Positions 46,566 through 59,114 of a DNA stretch of 64,000 nucleotides are shown here, in pieces (positions within the stretch are counted from its first letter, which is position 1; every line of letters starts with the position of its first letter). The position numbers and the translations under genes are program-made. The stretch lies in contig JACAAK010000010.1 in NCBI GenBank assembly GCA_025093985.1, forward strand, positions 769,501 to 833,500. Direction: 5' to 3'. The DNA comes from Calvatia gigantea. Lineage: Eukaryota > Basidiomycota > Agaricomycetes > Agaricales > Lycoperdaceae. The notes under the pieces were generated by a model. That model was not told where the DNA came from. It was given only the letters and a program-made list of their open reading frames with translations, and did no database searches.

Positions 46566-47614
46566 ATGTCCGATCAACAACCTCGGAGCTGCCGTGGCTT
46601 TAAACAACCTACCACCTGCTCGCTCCATCCTCTCTGCTTTCCTTCTTATTGACAAGGTCGCCCTTGTTACTGGAGCGCAACGGGGCATTGGTATAGAAAT
46701 GGCTCTAGCGCTTGCAGAAGCAGGCGCAACCGTCTATTGCCTTGACCTTCCTCCTAAGCCCAATGCTGACTGGCTCAAAGTCCAAGCTTACGCCGCCAAG
46801 TTGCCAGAAATAGCTCCTGGACTCAAGAACAAGGGACGTTTGGAGTACGTTAGCGGTGACGTCACTAACCAGCAACAAATGTGGAAAATCGCCGAGGATA
46901 CTTGCCAAAAAAGAAGGGAGGCTGGACATTTGCATCGCAAACGCGGGGATCCTTGGGGGTGCAGAATGCTTGGAATACCCTGCTGAAGAATTCCGTAAGG
47001 TGTGTTTTGGTTTTTTTTTTGGCTTTGTTCTTGGGACTGGGAAGCAAGACTCACCTGCATATAGTTGATGGATGTGAATGTTGATGGAGTTCTGTTCACT
47101 GCTCAAGCTGCGGGTCGCCAGATGGAAAAGTTTGGCACACCAGGAAGCATCATTCTCACAGCCAGCATGAGCGGTAGTATTGCTAACTATGGGCACCACT
47201 GGGTCGCCTATAATACCAGCAAATCCGCTGTGATTCAAATGGCTCGCTCGAATGGCTTGCGAGCTTGGTCCAAAGAAAATTCGCGTCAACACCATAAGTC
47301 CCGGATATATATACACTCAGTATGTTTCCCCCTAATACATTAGCTTACTTTGCTCATATTTTTTGCTTGGATAAAGGATGACAAAGAATTTCCTGGACCC
47401 CAGGCCAGACCTATTGAAAAAATGGTCAGAGCAGAACCCTCTTGGGAGGATTGGACAGCCACACGAGTTGAGAGGTGTGACGCTTTGGCTTGCTAGTGAC
47501 GCTTCCACTTTCTGTACTGGCAGCGAGTACGTCATTTACTTTCTATCTGTTGATCTGCTCACCCAATCTCCCTCGCACAGCATTATTGTTGATGGCGGTC
47601 ATCGCGCTTGGTAG
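46566..47614 (+). CDS. Short-chain dehydrogenase/reductase, needs three one-base corrections
   Basis: Four exons, with introns starting at 46999, about 47312 and 47527. Visible: TGAQRGIGIEMALALAEAG (NAD(P) glycine motif), CIANAGIL (NAG), SIILTASMSGSI with the catalytic Ser, YNTSK catalytic Tyr/Lys, and the C-terminal IVDGGHRAW. Closest in style to fungal sorbose/arabinitol-type polyol dehydrogenases (inference). Extra bases near 46570 (just after the ATG), 46902 (CTTGCC) and 47251 (TCGAATGG) each shift frame. Removing them gives one continuous protein. No substitution stop was seen, so base-calling error is as likely as decay. Confidence 0.75.
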
Positions 47615-47973
47615 AGCCTTCGTGTTTATGGACACGTCCCAATACATGATTGCGACTTCACCTTGGCGCTCTAACAGTTAGGATTTTCCAGACCTCCTTT
47701 AGCTTCCTCTAAGATGTGTATCTGAGAAGGTGGTGGTTGGTGAAGATCTGAACTTAAGTTAGCACAAAACGACGTAACCTGGCGCCTATCTCTCTTGTCA
47801 TGTGTTCGAGGTTCTCACCTGATTGGTAAACCCAAGTTCGCGTGTGTGTACTGCCTCCAAAGAATTGCATCGCATAAATCCTCTTCGACCGCCCTGCCCA
47901 GCTCCCCGGCTTGGAACCGTTCTTGTCGACCTACCTCTATCTCTTCGACGAGTACACCCTCCAAGCCGTATCA

Positions 47974-50172
47974 ATGCAAGCAAGAATCAAGTCCTGGTTC
48001 TTATGGGTATTTGGAGGAGCAGGCAGTCATCTGGACTCTGGTAATGATATAAAATATCCCCTATGTTTCGAACCCGGTTGTGTTGACCCCAATGCGCAGG
48101 TAGTGTGATACAAGGTCAAGGTAGCCGAGAGGCCATGTACGATGGTTTGACCGAATCCTCGAGCGCCAGCGGCCAAGATGATAAATCAAGCGCTGACAAG
48201 AGCGGGATCATTCCATCACGCTCATGATTTCGTCATGCATAATCCTACTTTCCATGAAGCTACAAACAACGAAGCAGAGGGTGCGCCTAAACGCTTTCTT
48301 GCGATTAGTCCACTAACCAAGTCACTCTTGTAGTCATGCGAAAGCTCACCCAACACGTATTAATTGGGGCAGAATTCGATTCCAGCGCGCGGGACCCTCC
48401 CCCTAAATGTCACGAGGGGACCAGGGAATCACTCATGACCAAAATAAAAGGCTGGCTGGGCGATCTGTGCAAGGCGAAGAAAATGCTTTGGTTGAATGGT
48501 CCTGCGGGTGTAGGCAAGTCGGCAATCATGCAAACACTCGCAGAGTCCGAAGCCGGGTTAGGCCGTCTCGGAGCGAGTCTGTTCTTTTCTCGAACAGACG
48601 AGCGCCACGACCCACGCAAGGTATTGCCCACCCTCGCTTTCCAGTTGGCCGTTACCAGCCCATCTTATCGGGCAGTACGTCGCGGAACAACTCACTTTAA
48701 ACCCTCTGCTTCTTAACAAAAGCATTCGCGAACCATTCCATAAATTCGTCGTCGAACCGTTTGCCATTCGAAAACTTCTTGCCTCCAACGAAGTCCGATG
48801 CATACTTCTGGATGGACTGGATGAATGCCAAGGTGAAGATGCACAATGTAATATCATCCAGCTCATCTCGGACTTCATACGACACTACCCAACGACTCCA
48901 ATTCTCTGGATTGTCGCAACGCGACCCGAGGAACACCTGAAAATCAAGTTTGCACACTCTGATATTTCAGCCAGCCACTGGCTATTACACATTCCCATCG
49001 ACGATACCGAGGCTTGCCAAGATGTGCAACGCTACTTTAAGAGTGCTTTCGCAACCATACGGAACAAGTATCCTAATGCAACGTCCCCAGACTGGCCCAG
49101 CGAAAAGGAGTACGAGAGGATTACTGCTGCCGCAAATGGGTTGTTCGTCTTCGCGTTTACTATTGTCCTTTTCCTAGGAGACCCAGGAATATGTGATCCA
49201 GTCTCCCAACTGCAAATAGTCCTCCGTGTTATTGAGAGTTCGGGGACCTTGTCCGACAACCACCCATTCGCCATTCTGGATGCCTTGTATACCCAAATTC
49301 TCTCCTCCCTTCACCCCACCGCATTATGCCACGTCCATCGCCTCCTCGGATATCTCCTTCTCAAAGGCTATTCATCGGCACTATCAGAATCGGGACGCCC
49401 CCCTTACACACTTCTTTCAATCTCCAATATCTTAGGTTTGCGGCCGAACATTGTGTATGGCGCTTTGCAGAAGCTCCATTCTGTGTTATACATTCCATCC
49501 CGCGACCGCGCTCACCAGCAGCATGTCCGGTTCCTCCATACCTCTTTTGCAGATTATCTCGAGAACAAGCGGAGATCTAAGCCCTTTGCTATCGACTTAA
49601 CTGAAATACATACGCATATATGGTGGTGTTATCATCGAGTTATTCAACAAGCCGACCATGAAACAAGTGAGTTCATGTTACATTACATATTTCGTTAAGA
49701 TTTACGGTTACGCCGGCAGATATGGGGAGCGGCGATCCCTCAAATATTTCTCTCTCTTGGCGCTGGAATGAAGCCGAAGAGACGAAGAATCTCTCCATTA
49801 ACTTATTATGCGAAGCACGATACTTCTGGGCCCACTGTTTGGTTCCTGACTGCTTCTGCTACCCTGTCTTTACCTCAACACCGAGCTCCCGTGCGCTGGT
49901 CTCCCTTACCACACCCGAACAGCTTGATATCTTGCAAGAAATCAACTACAATACACTCAGTGAAAACTACTGCGGGATGCATGTCAAGCACATTTTCGCA
50001 TTTTGTAGATGGCTTTTCAGTTGTTGGAACGTGAGTTTTTGACAGAACGTTATCTCACTTTATTCTCTCATAACATTTGCTTCGAGTATAGTCTCTTCGC
50101 GAAGAGGTAGAGCGTCGGAAATTTATTAGGGGAATTCCTCTTCAAGATTTCTCGCTAGACCGCGTAGACTAA
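47974..50172 (+). CDS. NACHT-type STAND NTPase, frameshifted
   Basis: Exons 47974-48040, 48100-48280, 48334-49666, 49720-50030, 50092-50172. Starts MQARIKSWFLWVFGGAG. The N-terminal segment HHAHDFVMHNPTFHEA and GAEFDSSARDPPPKCHEGTR are typical of basidiomycete NACHT proteins. P-loop GPAGVGKSA, Walker B CILLDGLDECQGED, then helical ATRPEEHLKI, ANGLFVFA and HVRFLHTSFADYL regions. No WD40 or ankyrin repeats follow, so it is a short form. Extra bases near 48205 and 48671 (CGGGCAG for CGGCAG) shift frame; otherwise it is continuous. In other fungi such proteins act in non-self recognition; here the role is unknown. Confidence 0.8.
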
Positions 50173-52250
50173 AAAGAAATTGGCGTGGGTGAGCGAAGGT
50201 AGTCTTCTGGGTCACTATTCGATACAACACTATTCAAATGACGAGAAGGTATCCTTGAATGTCTATTATGACAGCCGAATTGAACTAACGGTCCCCTGCC
50301 CAGTATCATTCGCGGGACCCTACCTGCTTTGCGATGGAACCTCTGTTGTCTGAGGTGTCCTCACTCAAACTCGACTTTCCTCAAACAAGCGTCCTCGTAT
50401 GCGAAAATGAGCTTTCTGGGAGGGTTGCTTTTGTCGTCCACACAACTGCAAACGATGAATACCCAGAGGCTTTCTATTTTGCCTTTGATGTAAAATTCTT
50501 GTCCTAAAACCGCGGCTGCGTGTGGTAATGTCGGAGAGGTGAGTTGGTGGTTTGGGTTGAAAAACATTCTGCTGAAGGCGTTCCAGAACTCCTTTTTCAA
50601 GCAGCGAGTCGCGTTGTTCTACTGAGTGACCCTACCCCCATTGTACCCCGTCTTATACCCATATGCGCCGCTACCAGATACTCCATGCTCACAAATTCGT
50701 CACGACGAGCACACGATCTGATAGAATTGAACCTAGTCTTTCGCTGACTTCGACATCTGCGGGTACTTAAGCTCAACGATTTCATGACATACTTGCACCT
50801 GGCCCACCTTGCTTACTTTGTATACCCATTAAGTTTGCTGCTGGTAGTAAAATTCACGGTTATATATCACTGGTCAGATCTTCGAGGTAGTGACCCCGGA
50901 ACCTTCAAACTCGGATGTTTAACAGGTACCAACGTGACACGAGGAATAACCACTCGCTAGCAGATTAACCGCCCAGCGGCTTAAACAGGTTGCGCCAGGC
51001 AGTTCTCTTTCATCCTGTTACGACCGTCAAGTGATTGCTAAGGTCTAGACACGGAATCCTGGCGGAAGTAAGGCTAAGTGATCTGTTGAATTGATCGCTC
51101 GTCTTCGCCCAGATGATGGTTGGTGTGGAAATTAGAAGCATATCGCAAACTCTGTTAAAATCAGCGAGATAAAAAAAGGCAGAGCCCAGTATGAGCGGAA
51201 ACCCCATCGAGCCTAGCCTAACCGAGCCACCCACCGAAGAAGCCCTTTCGGGGATGGAAGCTGGGTATTTGTTTCGCTGATGATTTTCAGATATGGGTCT
51301 GTTGAATCCCCAGTTTTTTTGCGGAAGAGATCCGGAAAGTCCTTAACATCCCTCCAGCTGGACTCTTGTTCTAATACGAGACCAGGTCTTGTGGTTCAGA
51401 TGCTGAGTATGGTTGACAGGTAATTACTTTCGCGATCTGGGGGGCTGGACAGCAAGAGGAGAACATAATGCGGAAGTGACACCTATCTCCATGGACGCAA
51501 AACCTGATCAAATAGCCCAGTGGAGGTTTCGAGTTACCACTGACAGTATTCATTTATCGGAGCGAGATATTTCATTAATCAGAGCGGAATCGGGATCCAT
51601 AGTAGCATATATGCCTCTCTACGTCCCTTTGATACCGATAAGGAAAAGGTGGGGTCGATGTGTTAATGGGCCGACAGGACCTTACGACCTTTCAAACATG
51701 CCACACCCATAGATCATCGTACAACAGGTCCCTTCCGTCTTCCAAAACCATCCGCCTCACAGCCTGAAGCTGAAGTGCAGCCATTTTCCCTCAAAAGTAT
51801 ACCGAGCGATAACCATCATATCATATCATGTGTAATTCTATTCTTGTTCAGGGCCGGAATGACCTGCTCGGATCAACTTGCCATATTACCTTTGGCTGAT
51901 TCAGATGTTGCACTCGTCACCTGCAGGGTGATTGTGTCGTAGCAGTGAGCGTAGGTCAATTAAGCTCATAGTCATGACATGACGGTGGCCGACTTACTCG
52001 CACCTAATTCTCCTGAAATTTCTGCCGAACAGTTGAAACATTCGGGACTTCCAAAGCGGATGCTCAGCAGGCCGGACGGGAACATCTACGCACTGGTAAG
52101 TATCAGTTTATTTTTTCACGCATGGTCATGGGGGTGAGCTTAAATGCTACCAACGGCGAAGCTCCCTTCAACTCCTAAGGCGGTGTCCCCTAAGCTTCCC
52201 CATTTCGACCTTGATGCAAACACCTACGTCATATGAGACACCATCGGTCT
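50173..52250. other. Intergenic, 2 kb without a recognised gene
   Basis: Frames at 50361-50600 (minus, 79 codons) and 51413-51712 (plus, 99 codons) show no family motif or intron pattern. Possibly decayed coding sequence. Nothing else supported. Confidence 0.35.
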
Positions 52251-52258
52251 GGCCGAGG

Positions 52259-52266
52259 TATATAAA
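52259..52266 (+). promoter_or_regulatory. TATA box of the metallothionein gene
   Basis: TATATAAA about 90 bp before the ATG, a strong TATA match and suitable for an inducible gene. Confidence 0.6.
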
Positions 52267-52355
52267 CCTGCCCCCTCACCACTATTCCTTCAGACGTTTC
52301 AATTGCTACATCTTGAAACCTACCAACACTCGCGAACTCAATCTTTTTTATAACA

Positions 52356-52669
52356 ATGGCCACCGATTGCACCTGCCAAACCTAACTGCGGGTACGTATC
52401 TTGCGTCTGTCGCGCTGATTTTGTTGTCCTTACCCTTGACGTTTCATCACGTGTGGCAGGATGTGCGGACCGGAAGGTACCGGCTGCTCTTGCCCTAAGA
52501 ACAAATGTAACTGCCAGAACTGCGCCAACAAGGCGCACACTGCCAATGTGGGTGGTTTCGGTGATAAGAGATATGCGTATGTCTAACGAGATACGAAATT
52601 CAGTGCCAATGCGGGGGCGCTGGTGATGGCTGCGGATGCAGGACCTCAAACAAGTCCTGTACTTGCTGA
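52356..52669 (+). CDS. Metallothionein
   Basis: Exons 52356-52391, 52460-52547, 52604-52669 give about 62 residues. Reads MATDCTCQT, NCGMCGPEGTGCSCPKNK, CNCQNCANKAHTAN, then CQCGGAGDGCGCRTSNKSC and a final TC before TGA. It is full of Cys-x-Cys pairs with no aromatic residues, as in copper/zinc-binding metallothioneins. Both introns have GT-AG ends; the second contains a CTAAC branch site. One extra T at about 52383 gives a stop (ACC TAA CTG) in exon 1, and removing it restores NCG. It chelates metal in the cytosol (family role). Confidence 0.75.
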
Positions 52670-52791
52670 AGGAGTGAATTGAGAGATGAAGAATAATTGT
52701 TGATACATGCTTCGTGTAAAGTGTATACTGTCAAAGGAATGAAGATCCCAGAGTGATGATCCGGGTCTTGCGCTAAGTTGTGAAGTCAAGT

Positions 52792-54067
52792 CTATTGGAC
52801 GACGTATGGTTCGTGTGGTACGGGCTTGTTGCTGGTCCCTTCTGAAGACGAAGGCAAGAGGTACATCAATCTACGAGATGAAACAATGAATCGGGGTGAA
52901 AAAGGTACCACTGCCAACACGCACCCAGAAACGGGACTATTCAAGGAAAGGAGGATGCGGTGGGAGCGTTCTGGTGGCAGATATGAAGAACCTATAACAA
53001 TTGTTTAACAATTAAGATATCCCAGAGAAGGTGAGCGGATTACCAAGCTGTGGTACCATCATCACTCTACCACCTTCCTCAAAATTTCCGGGTGATCCAT
53101 CATCTTTGAGAACCTTAGTCGCTAGTTGGGATGTAACCACGATCTATAAAGTTCCATCAACTCTCCGTAAAGTCGCTTTTATCAAGGTACGTACGGTCAA
53201 GTTTTTCGCGACTGCAGCTTTAGTAAAGATTTGCTTGACGTGCTCCAGTATTCCAGGTTTGGTGCGGGGGTTTGGGAAGTTTGAAAAGGGGAAGGAAAGT
53301 GAGTTGAGAACGAGCAGCGTTACTTTGGGCATTGATTCCAGTATTTTGGACAATGAATTGAGAAAGACCATGATCTCAGCGGCTCCCTGAATCTGAGTAT
53401 AGTGCAAGGAGCGCAGGATTGAGGCTGACCCCTCCGTTATGAGTTTGTGAGTCGCAAGGCCAAGGGTAGTTGGATGTGCCCACCTGGAAGCCGATGGCGC
53501 AGCCTCGAAAGAGGCACCATGTTTTGGCAGTCTGCCCGAAGGGGGAAACATATCAGGACGTTGATTAAAAACCATTGTTTCAACTAGAACAATTACCGAC
53601 GAATAATACAACCTCGCCAGCCTCAAGAAAAGAGACGGCAATGTCGATAGCGATAGTCTCCTTTGGGGTCCCAGGCGAACCGGCGACTTCGAGCACATGT
53701 CCACGGACGAGCCCTCCTTCAAGGAGCTTGTCAAGGGGAGGCCATCGCGTTGAGAATTTGGTTTGGGTGCTTATCATGGTAGCCACGCTTTGTGTTAACG
53801 GCATGCTCGGTTGTTGTGTTGCCGGTTTTTTAATTTGCTGCAGGATCCCTTCGACCTCTTCTATAGCTATGTTCAGGTCTGAGGGACTCTATTAATCTTA
53901 TGTTTTCGCCCGGACCCCGTGCCCTGGACAAAGAGCTTGGTTTTACCCCTAGCAATTGACTTGGGTTCTGCCGAGAGGATATCTCGCGCAGTTTCGTATC
54001 CAGATCGTACAAGTGCATCTTTGATAGGTTTTGGCAGCCTTAGAGATATGATAGGACGTGACGACAT
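52792..54067 (-). CDS. RAD51-family recombination protein, RAD51C-like
   Basis: Exons 53947-54067, 53597-53878, 53195-53531, 53044-53143, 52792-52991. Reads MSSRPIISLRLPKPIKDALV, a helix-hairpin start, then LNIAIEEVEGILQQIKKP, the core VRGHVLEVAGSPGTPKE (Walker A-like GxxGxxK), ASILRSLHYTQIQGAAEIM, VTLLVLNSLSFPF (Walker B-like), VVTSQLATKV and VPQLGSSYLPPERSHRILL. RAD51 paralogues assist Rad51 filament formation in the nucleus. Exon 3 is 337 nt where 338 would keep frame, so one base is missing between DCQNM and WAHPTT (about 53480-53530). The RAD51C assignment is by overall order, not certain. Confidence 0.7.
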
Positions 54068-54348
54068 GGAGAACACAATTTGAATATGCTCAGTCAATCA
54101 TTTAATGTCAAACAGTGGAGTCTCGTGACCATTTGATTTGTGCACGTGATGAGTGACGCGAGAGATGTGGCTCCTGGGACGATCAATGATGCGTATGTTG
54201 TCGCGCAGTATATCGTTAAAACATAAATAGCGGGTTTGCCTTTAACCACGACCCACGCCGGACCTTTCTTGCTTCCATCCGTGTGCTCTGAGGACTCAGC
54301 GTAGAATTTTCTTCTGCTTCCCGCCTTGCGATCCCTGGAACACCCATC

Positions 54349-56111
54349 ATGTCGGCGAGTTCGGGTATATCGTTCGAGAACAGATTAACGGGTTTTCACC
54401 GGAACACGAACTCAGTCAGAGTGGACAATGTCTCGAAAAGCAGTAGGCATACACTGAATGTATGCTGTCGAGTGGGAACTAATCGAGATGCGTTTACTAG
54501 GCGTGAATGAAGTGATGGGCCTCTTCAACGTTCTTGTCGGTAAGTATCCTGACCACGCTCGTTAATACCATGCATTAATATGCATATATCTTACCAGGTC
54601 AGATTCGCAGCTTCCATGAGATTAAGGATGCTCTTGGAACCCATTTGGAGATCACATTCTTCAGTCGTGAGGCGGTCACGTATGCTTTTGTCTTCAATCT
54701 CCCCTTACTTTCTTTAAACATTGCTACTCTAGCAAGGCTCTGTGCATGACCGGATATAACATCGGCGGGGCCTTCCTGTGAGTAAAAAGACTTCTTACTA
54801 CCAAAGCTCGAGACGCATATACCATCCACATCCCTCGTTACCTCACTCACTAACAGCCACGAAATAGTGCTGTGACTCCAATCACCAACCATCTTCCAAA
54901 ACAACCTGCCCGTTTGCCGAACGACGACAGAAGGAATCTGTATGTCCTTGGATTGCCTTTCGCCCTGAGCAAGTAAGATCAATTCCCCCTATTACGAACC
55001 TATACTCATCGAAGCAGGAGCGAATTTGCTGCGCTGTTCTCTCAATATGGGACCGTTTCTCATTGCGTGATCCTAGCGACCGTGGATAACTCATCGCGTC
55101 GTCGGGGATTTATCGTTATGTCTACGCATGAAGAGGCCAAGCTTGCTATGTCGCAATTGACTAGGACCCAGATCAAGTGGGTGATGAGCACTCTTCCGAA
55201 CCTTATGCTGCTAAACTTCGTACCAGGGGGCATACAATCGATGTGTCTTGGGCCGTCGTGCAGCGTTCAGAAGGTCAACTCTCGCACAATGGAATTTCCT
55301 GATTTTTCTAATCTTATCCTAGGTTTCCTCGACGGGGGTGATCGCTCAATGCTCCTCGACACTCGCAATACCCCGACACCGGGGACGGAAGATGTTAACC
55401 CCCCTCCCAAAGAAAACTCAAATGCACCGCCCAGTTCCGTGGACCTTGACCTCGGGTCTTATGCTTCTAGTTCCGACCCAACTGCAGCCTTGCTCGTCTC
55501 GAATTTACCCGCGATTCTGTTTTCACAAACTCAGGATCTTGAGCCCTTGTTCTACCCGTATGGGCCTCCCAAGAAGCTCCGGGTTGTCGGAACTGGACTC
55601 AACGGCGCGCTTTCCGTCTTCGTGGAATATCACACCGTACGGGCTGCTCAGGAAGCCAGAGAGGCGCTTCATGGACAGAGTTATATCAACTGTGAGGTCG
55701 CGGTTCAGTTTCTTCAGCCATCAGCTTCTCCCTTTAGCTCTGCCCAAACCTCTCGAGTTAGCACCCCCGCCTACGCGGGCAGTACGTTTGGAACATCACC
55801 CGGCGAGGCAGTAGAACCGCGCCAATATATCGATCCCTACAATTGCATAGGAACTTCCTCAGGTATACCAAACTTCAGCGAGTGGCCTTATAGTGCGACA
55901 CCCAATTTCTCTCCTGCCTTTCAAAATCAAAACAAGCTCCGGGTTTACTTCTGGACATCGGTACGTAGAGGTTGTCGCACCCGCCTTGTTATGGCCTTGA
56001 CGGTTCGAGGTTAGCAACGGGTGGAGTACCGAAAGCACTCCCACTCAACGCTCAATGAACCGGCTCATCCGCATGGACAACCCCTTCTCTGGCGACCACC
56101 TTCTTGCTTAA
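54349..56111 (+). CDS. Multi-RRM RNA-binding protein
   Basis: Starts MSASSGISFENRLTGFHRNT. Exons recognised: 54349-54539, about 54599-54679, about 54736-54775, about 54838-54971, 55017-55178, then 55225-55273 and 55323-55953, and a last exon from 56011 to 56111 reading NGWSTESTPTQRSMNRLIRM before the stop. One clear RRM: LYVLGLPFALSK (RNP2) and SRRRGFIVMSTHEEAKLAMS (RNP1). A second: TAALLVSNLPAILFS with GALSVFVEYHTVRAAQEARE. The N-terminal RVDNV...GVNEVMGLFNVLVG segment looks like a degenerate third. Frame slips near 54455 and 55925 (AAAATCAAAAC) are needed. Resembles fungal Mei2/Csx1-type regulators only loosely. Target RNAs unknown. Confidence 0.6.
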
Positions 56112-56521
56112 AACTGTGACTCCGACTTGGTCCCACGACTCTGCTTCTTCGTTTGCACTTTCTTGCTTCCCCCGAACTCCTGCGCTCCCCCTTCCCCGGA
56201 TTAAACCTCTCCTTGGATATAGCTCCTCACATCCCTCCTGGTATTACTTTGCATTCTTAGATGGCTGGCTTAACCAATAGATCAGAGACGTAGAATTATC
56301 TTCGGGCCGGAATTTGGAAATACATTTTTTTATTTGGCGTCTATCACATGTGCCTTCCCACCCAGCACCTAGGGTTGGCATTTGTTTGCAGGGTCCTTCC
56401 ATTTCTTTATTACTAACGGCCACAAACCTCCCACAAACACTTTTCGACCCCATCGTATATCACACTCTTTCTGACCACCACACTCGTTTCAAGGCTTCGG
56501 TCAAGTTTATATATATATATT

Positions 56522-58258
56522 ATGTTTCAACGTACGGCAATTTTTGCAACAATACCCGTCCTGCTTGTCGCCTGGCTGGCTGGGACAGCAAGTGCTACTT
56601 CTTGGTAAATGATTTATTTCCTCTAAAATTTTCATGCTTAATTCTGTGAATAGCAACGCAACTACTCCGTGTCCTGCCTCGGCACCATGCTGCAGTATGT
56701 TTACTTGCCTGTAGTTCGTGAAGTCTGAACATAAACCAACCGTTGGGCTTGCCCAGGTGAATTCGGGTTTTGTGGGGACGACAATGTATGTTTTCCGCCT
56801 ATATCTGTAGTGCTAGCATGAAGAAACTTACGAAAATGACATCTGTTACCCCTTGACGTCATTATCACTTTTAGTTCTGCTTGGGCGGCTGCAACCCCTT
56901 CGCATCCCATTCGATCGACTCCTGTCGCCCTAACCCCGTTTGTCACGATGCCACCGTGCGCGCCGCTCTTTTTTTCCTGATAAATTGAGCGCTAAGATTA
57001 GAATTTTGGCGCTAGTATGCGTTTACGGACAACTCGCGCGTCTTATCCAACTCGACTTTCTTTGATGGGAATGCTACGGAGTACGGTGGGTGCTAATTAC
57101 TCTTTTGTCGTCTCAGGTTGCGTTCTAATGGTTGTGGCGGGAATAATTCAGATTGGGTAGTCGACAAAGGAAATATTATGAACACAAACTCAAGCGGAGG
57201 AGAACTTGTGATGATGCTTACGCAGGACAACGGTGGCACCAAACTTTCGTCAACGAGGTATGTTTATTATGGGACTATAACTGCCAAACGTATGTCTTTC
57301 CCTTTCTTTCCATTCCATACGAAACTATTAACTGACTCGGGTTTTGCTATAGTCAAGACAGGGAAATGGGGAGGTGTTGTCACGGCGTTTATTACCATGA
57401 GTGATGTGAAGGATGAGATTGATTGGGAGTTCCCTGGTGCTGCTACAACTGAGGGCCAGTCCAACTATTTCTGGCAGGGTGTTATTCGTGCGTATTCGTT
57501 TCTTCGCATTCCCGATCCCAAGGCTGAAAGACGGTATGCAGCTACGGATCACAGTAATGGACAAACGCATAAGGGCTTGTCGGACACCTTCAGTAACTAC
57601 CATGATTATACCGTTAGTCTTGCTTCGCCTCAATCCGTCTCTCTCATAATCATTCAACTTTACGACAGATTGACTGGCAACCTGATGCTTTGACATTCTC
57701 GAATCGACGGCAAAGTTCAACGCACCGTTAAGAAGTCGGATACTGTCGATTCTAAGGGCGTTGCCAACTACCCAAGCACACCTTCTCGTATCCAGCTCTC
57801 GTGCGTCTTTTCACTCCCCTCGGAAAATGTCCGTTTAATCTGAGCAATTCGTTTTAATTACCGTAGACTCTGGCCCGCCGGCATCGAAGGCACCGCCCCC
57901 TGGAACTGTTGAATGGGCAGGGGGTATGATCAACTGGAATGATCCCGATTACAAGTCTGCTGGTGCGTTTCAGAACTCGTCCTCCGTTATCCACCCCGTT
58001 CTGACTGCAATGCGTTCTGCAGGTCACTTCTTCGCCAGCGTCAAATCTGTCTCCGTTAAATGCACTAACGTTCAGAAGCCCGACGTCAACACTACCTCTT
58101 ATGTTTATCAGAACTCGTCCCAGAAGGCCACCCCCGCAGTCGCTCTCAGCAACCGCTCAACATTGTTGAACGCAGCACCCGTGGTAGGCGTTTCCGGTAA
58201 ACATGGCATAGTTGTTGGTCTGGTCGCACTGTTCCTCGCCTTTGTTCATTTGTTCTGA
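56522..58258 (+). CDS. CRH-type GH16 cell-wall transglycosylase, GPI-anchored
   Basis: Starts MFQRTAIFATIPVLLVAWLA, a signal peptide with cut near ASA. Then a cysteine-rich chitin-binding-like segment (PCPASAPCCS, FGFCGDDN, FCLGGCNPFASHS) and the GH16 core: DNSRVLSNSTFFDGNATEY, DWVVDKGNIMNTNSSGGELV, catalytic DEIDWEF (both Glu present), NYFWQGV, and WPAGIEGTAP. The C-terminus has Ser/Asn-rich sequence and a hydrophobic tail (GIVVGLVALFLAFVHLF) fitting a GPI signal. CRH enzymes cross-link chitin to beta-glucan in the wall. At least six introns. Extra bases near 57702 (TCGAATCG) and 57896-57900 (CCCCC) interrupt the frame. Confidence 0.82.
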
Positions 58259-58860
58259 TTGTTTCATACCGTACTCTGGAGTTGGGTGTGCAAATTTTAT
58301 GTATATTGTCTCTGTTTTGTTGGGTGGATTATTCTAGAGGTGAACTTTTTTTGTTTTAAAGTGCTATGCAGGCAATAGGAAAATACATAAGTATCATTTC
58401 GCCAGTGGCAGCCTAAGTTCTACAAGCTGAGACTGACCTATCCAGTGTTGGCGATTCCCCTGGAGATTGCAACCTGAGAATAGCTTTTGCTGGGATCAGA
58501 AGTTGTTCATATTAACTTATTCATGTCTTGCTTCTGTGAGATACTAGGGTATAAGGATGATCATCATGCATCCGGAAAAGAGCTAGTAATGATTTTAGAG
58601 TTAGTAACCTACAAAGGGCAGGCTCGCTCTTTTTTTTGTTGCCTAGCGACTCTATCGGAATGGCTCTCAGTATATGGCCACCGGAGCTTATGACTTGGAT
58701 CACTGCATAGGGCAGCTCGCTGCAACAGGGCGGGAAGGGATTATGGGGGAACGGGAAGCTTTTTGTCCCTTCCTCAAGACCAAAGATGTTACATCATTCC
58801 TATTCCGTCGAGGGTGTTGACAACACCTGAAATGTACAATAAAATGTCTACTGAAACCCA

Positions 58861-58962
58861 CTATGTGTCACCTTTTTCACCGAGTCAAACTTGCCTCTTC
58901 GGTATCTCAGGATACATGCGGCTATTGTTAAGTTGCCCAATGGTCTGGTGCTGCCGAATGTG
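58861..58962 (+). pseudogene. HNH-nuclease family relic, copy 3 (fragment)
   Basis: The plus strand reads VTFFTESNLPLRYLRIHAAI, matching PPHVIFSTKTNLPLPNPQYF and KIHAAF of the copy at 12555-13140. Only the C-terminal block remains. It lies between two genes with no transposon ends visible. Confidence 0.5.
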
Positions 58963-59114
58963 AGGAGTGGTCAGGGCGGACTGGGAGGGTGAAGGAGGTA
59001 TCATGGTCTGGATCGCGGAGGGCTCTGACAGTCAGACGGTTGTAGCTTTGCTGGGTGGCGGTGGTGCTGTTCGGTCTCGTGTTGTGTAATACTTGTCGGA
59101 TTTGATCTCCAGCC

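Noticed and set aside
51413..51712. 99-codon plus frame as a gene
   Set aside because: No family motif, no intron support and no conserved neighbour. Left as intergenic.
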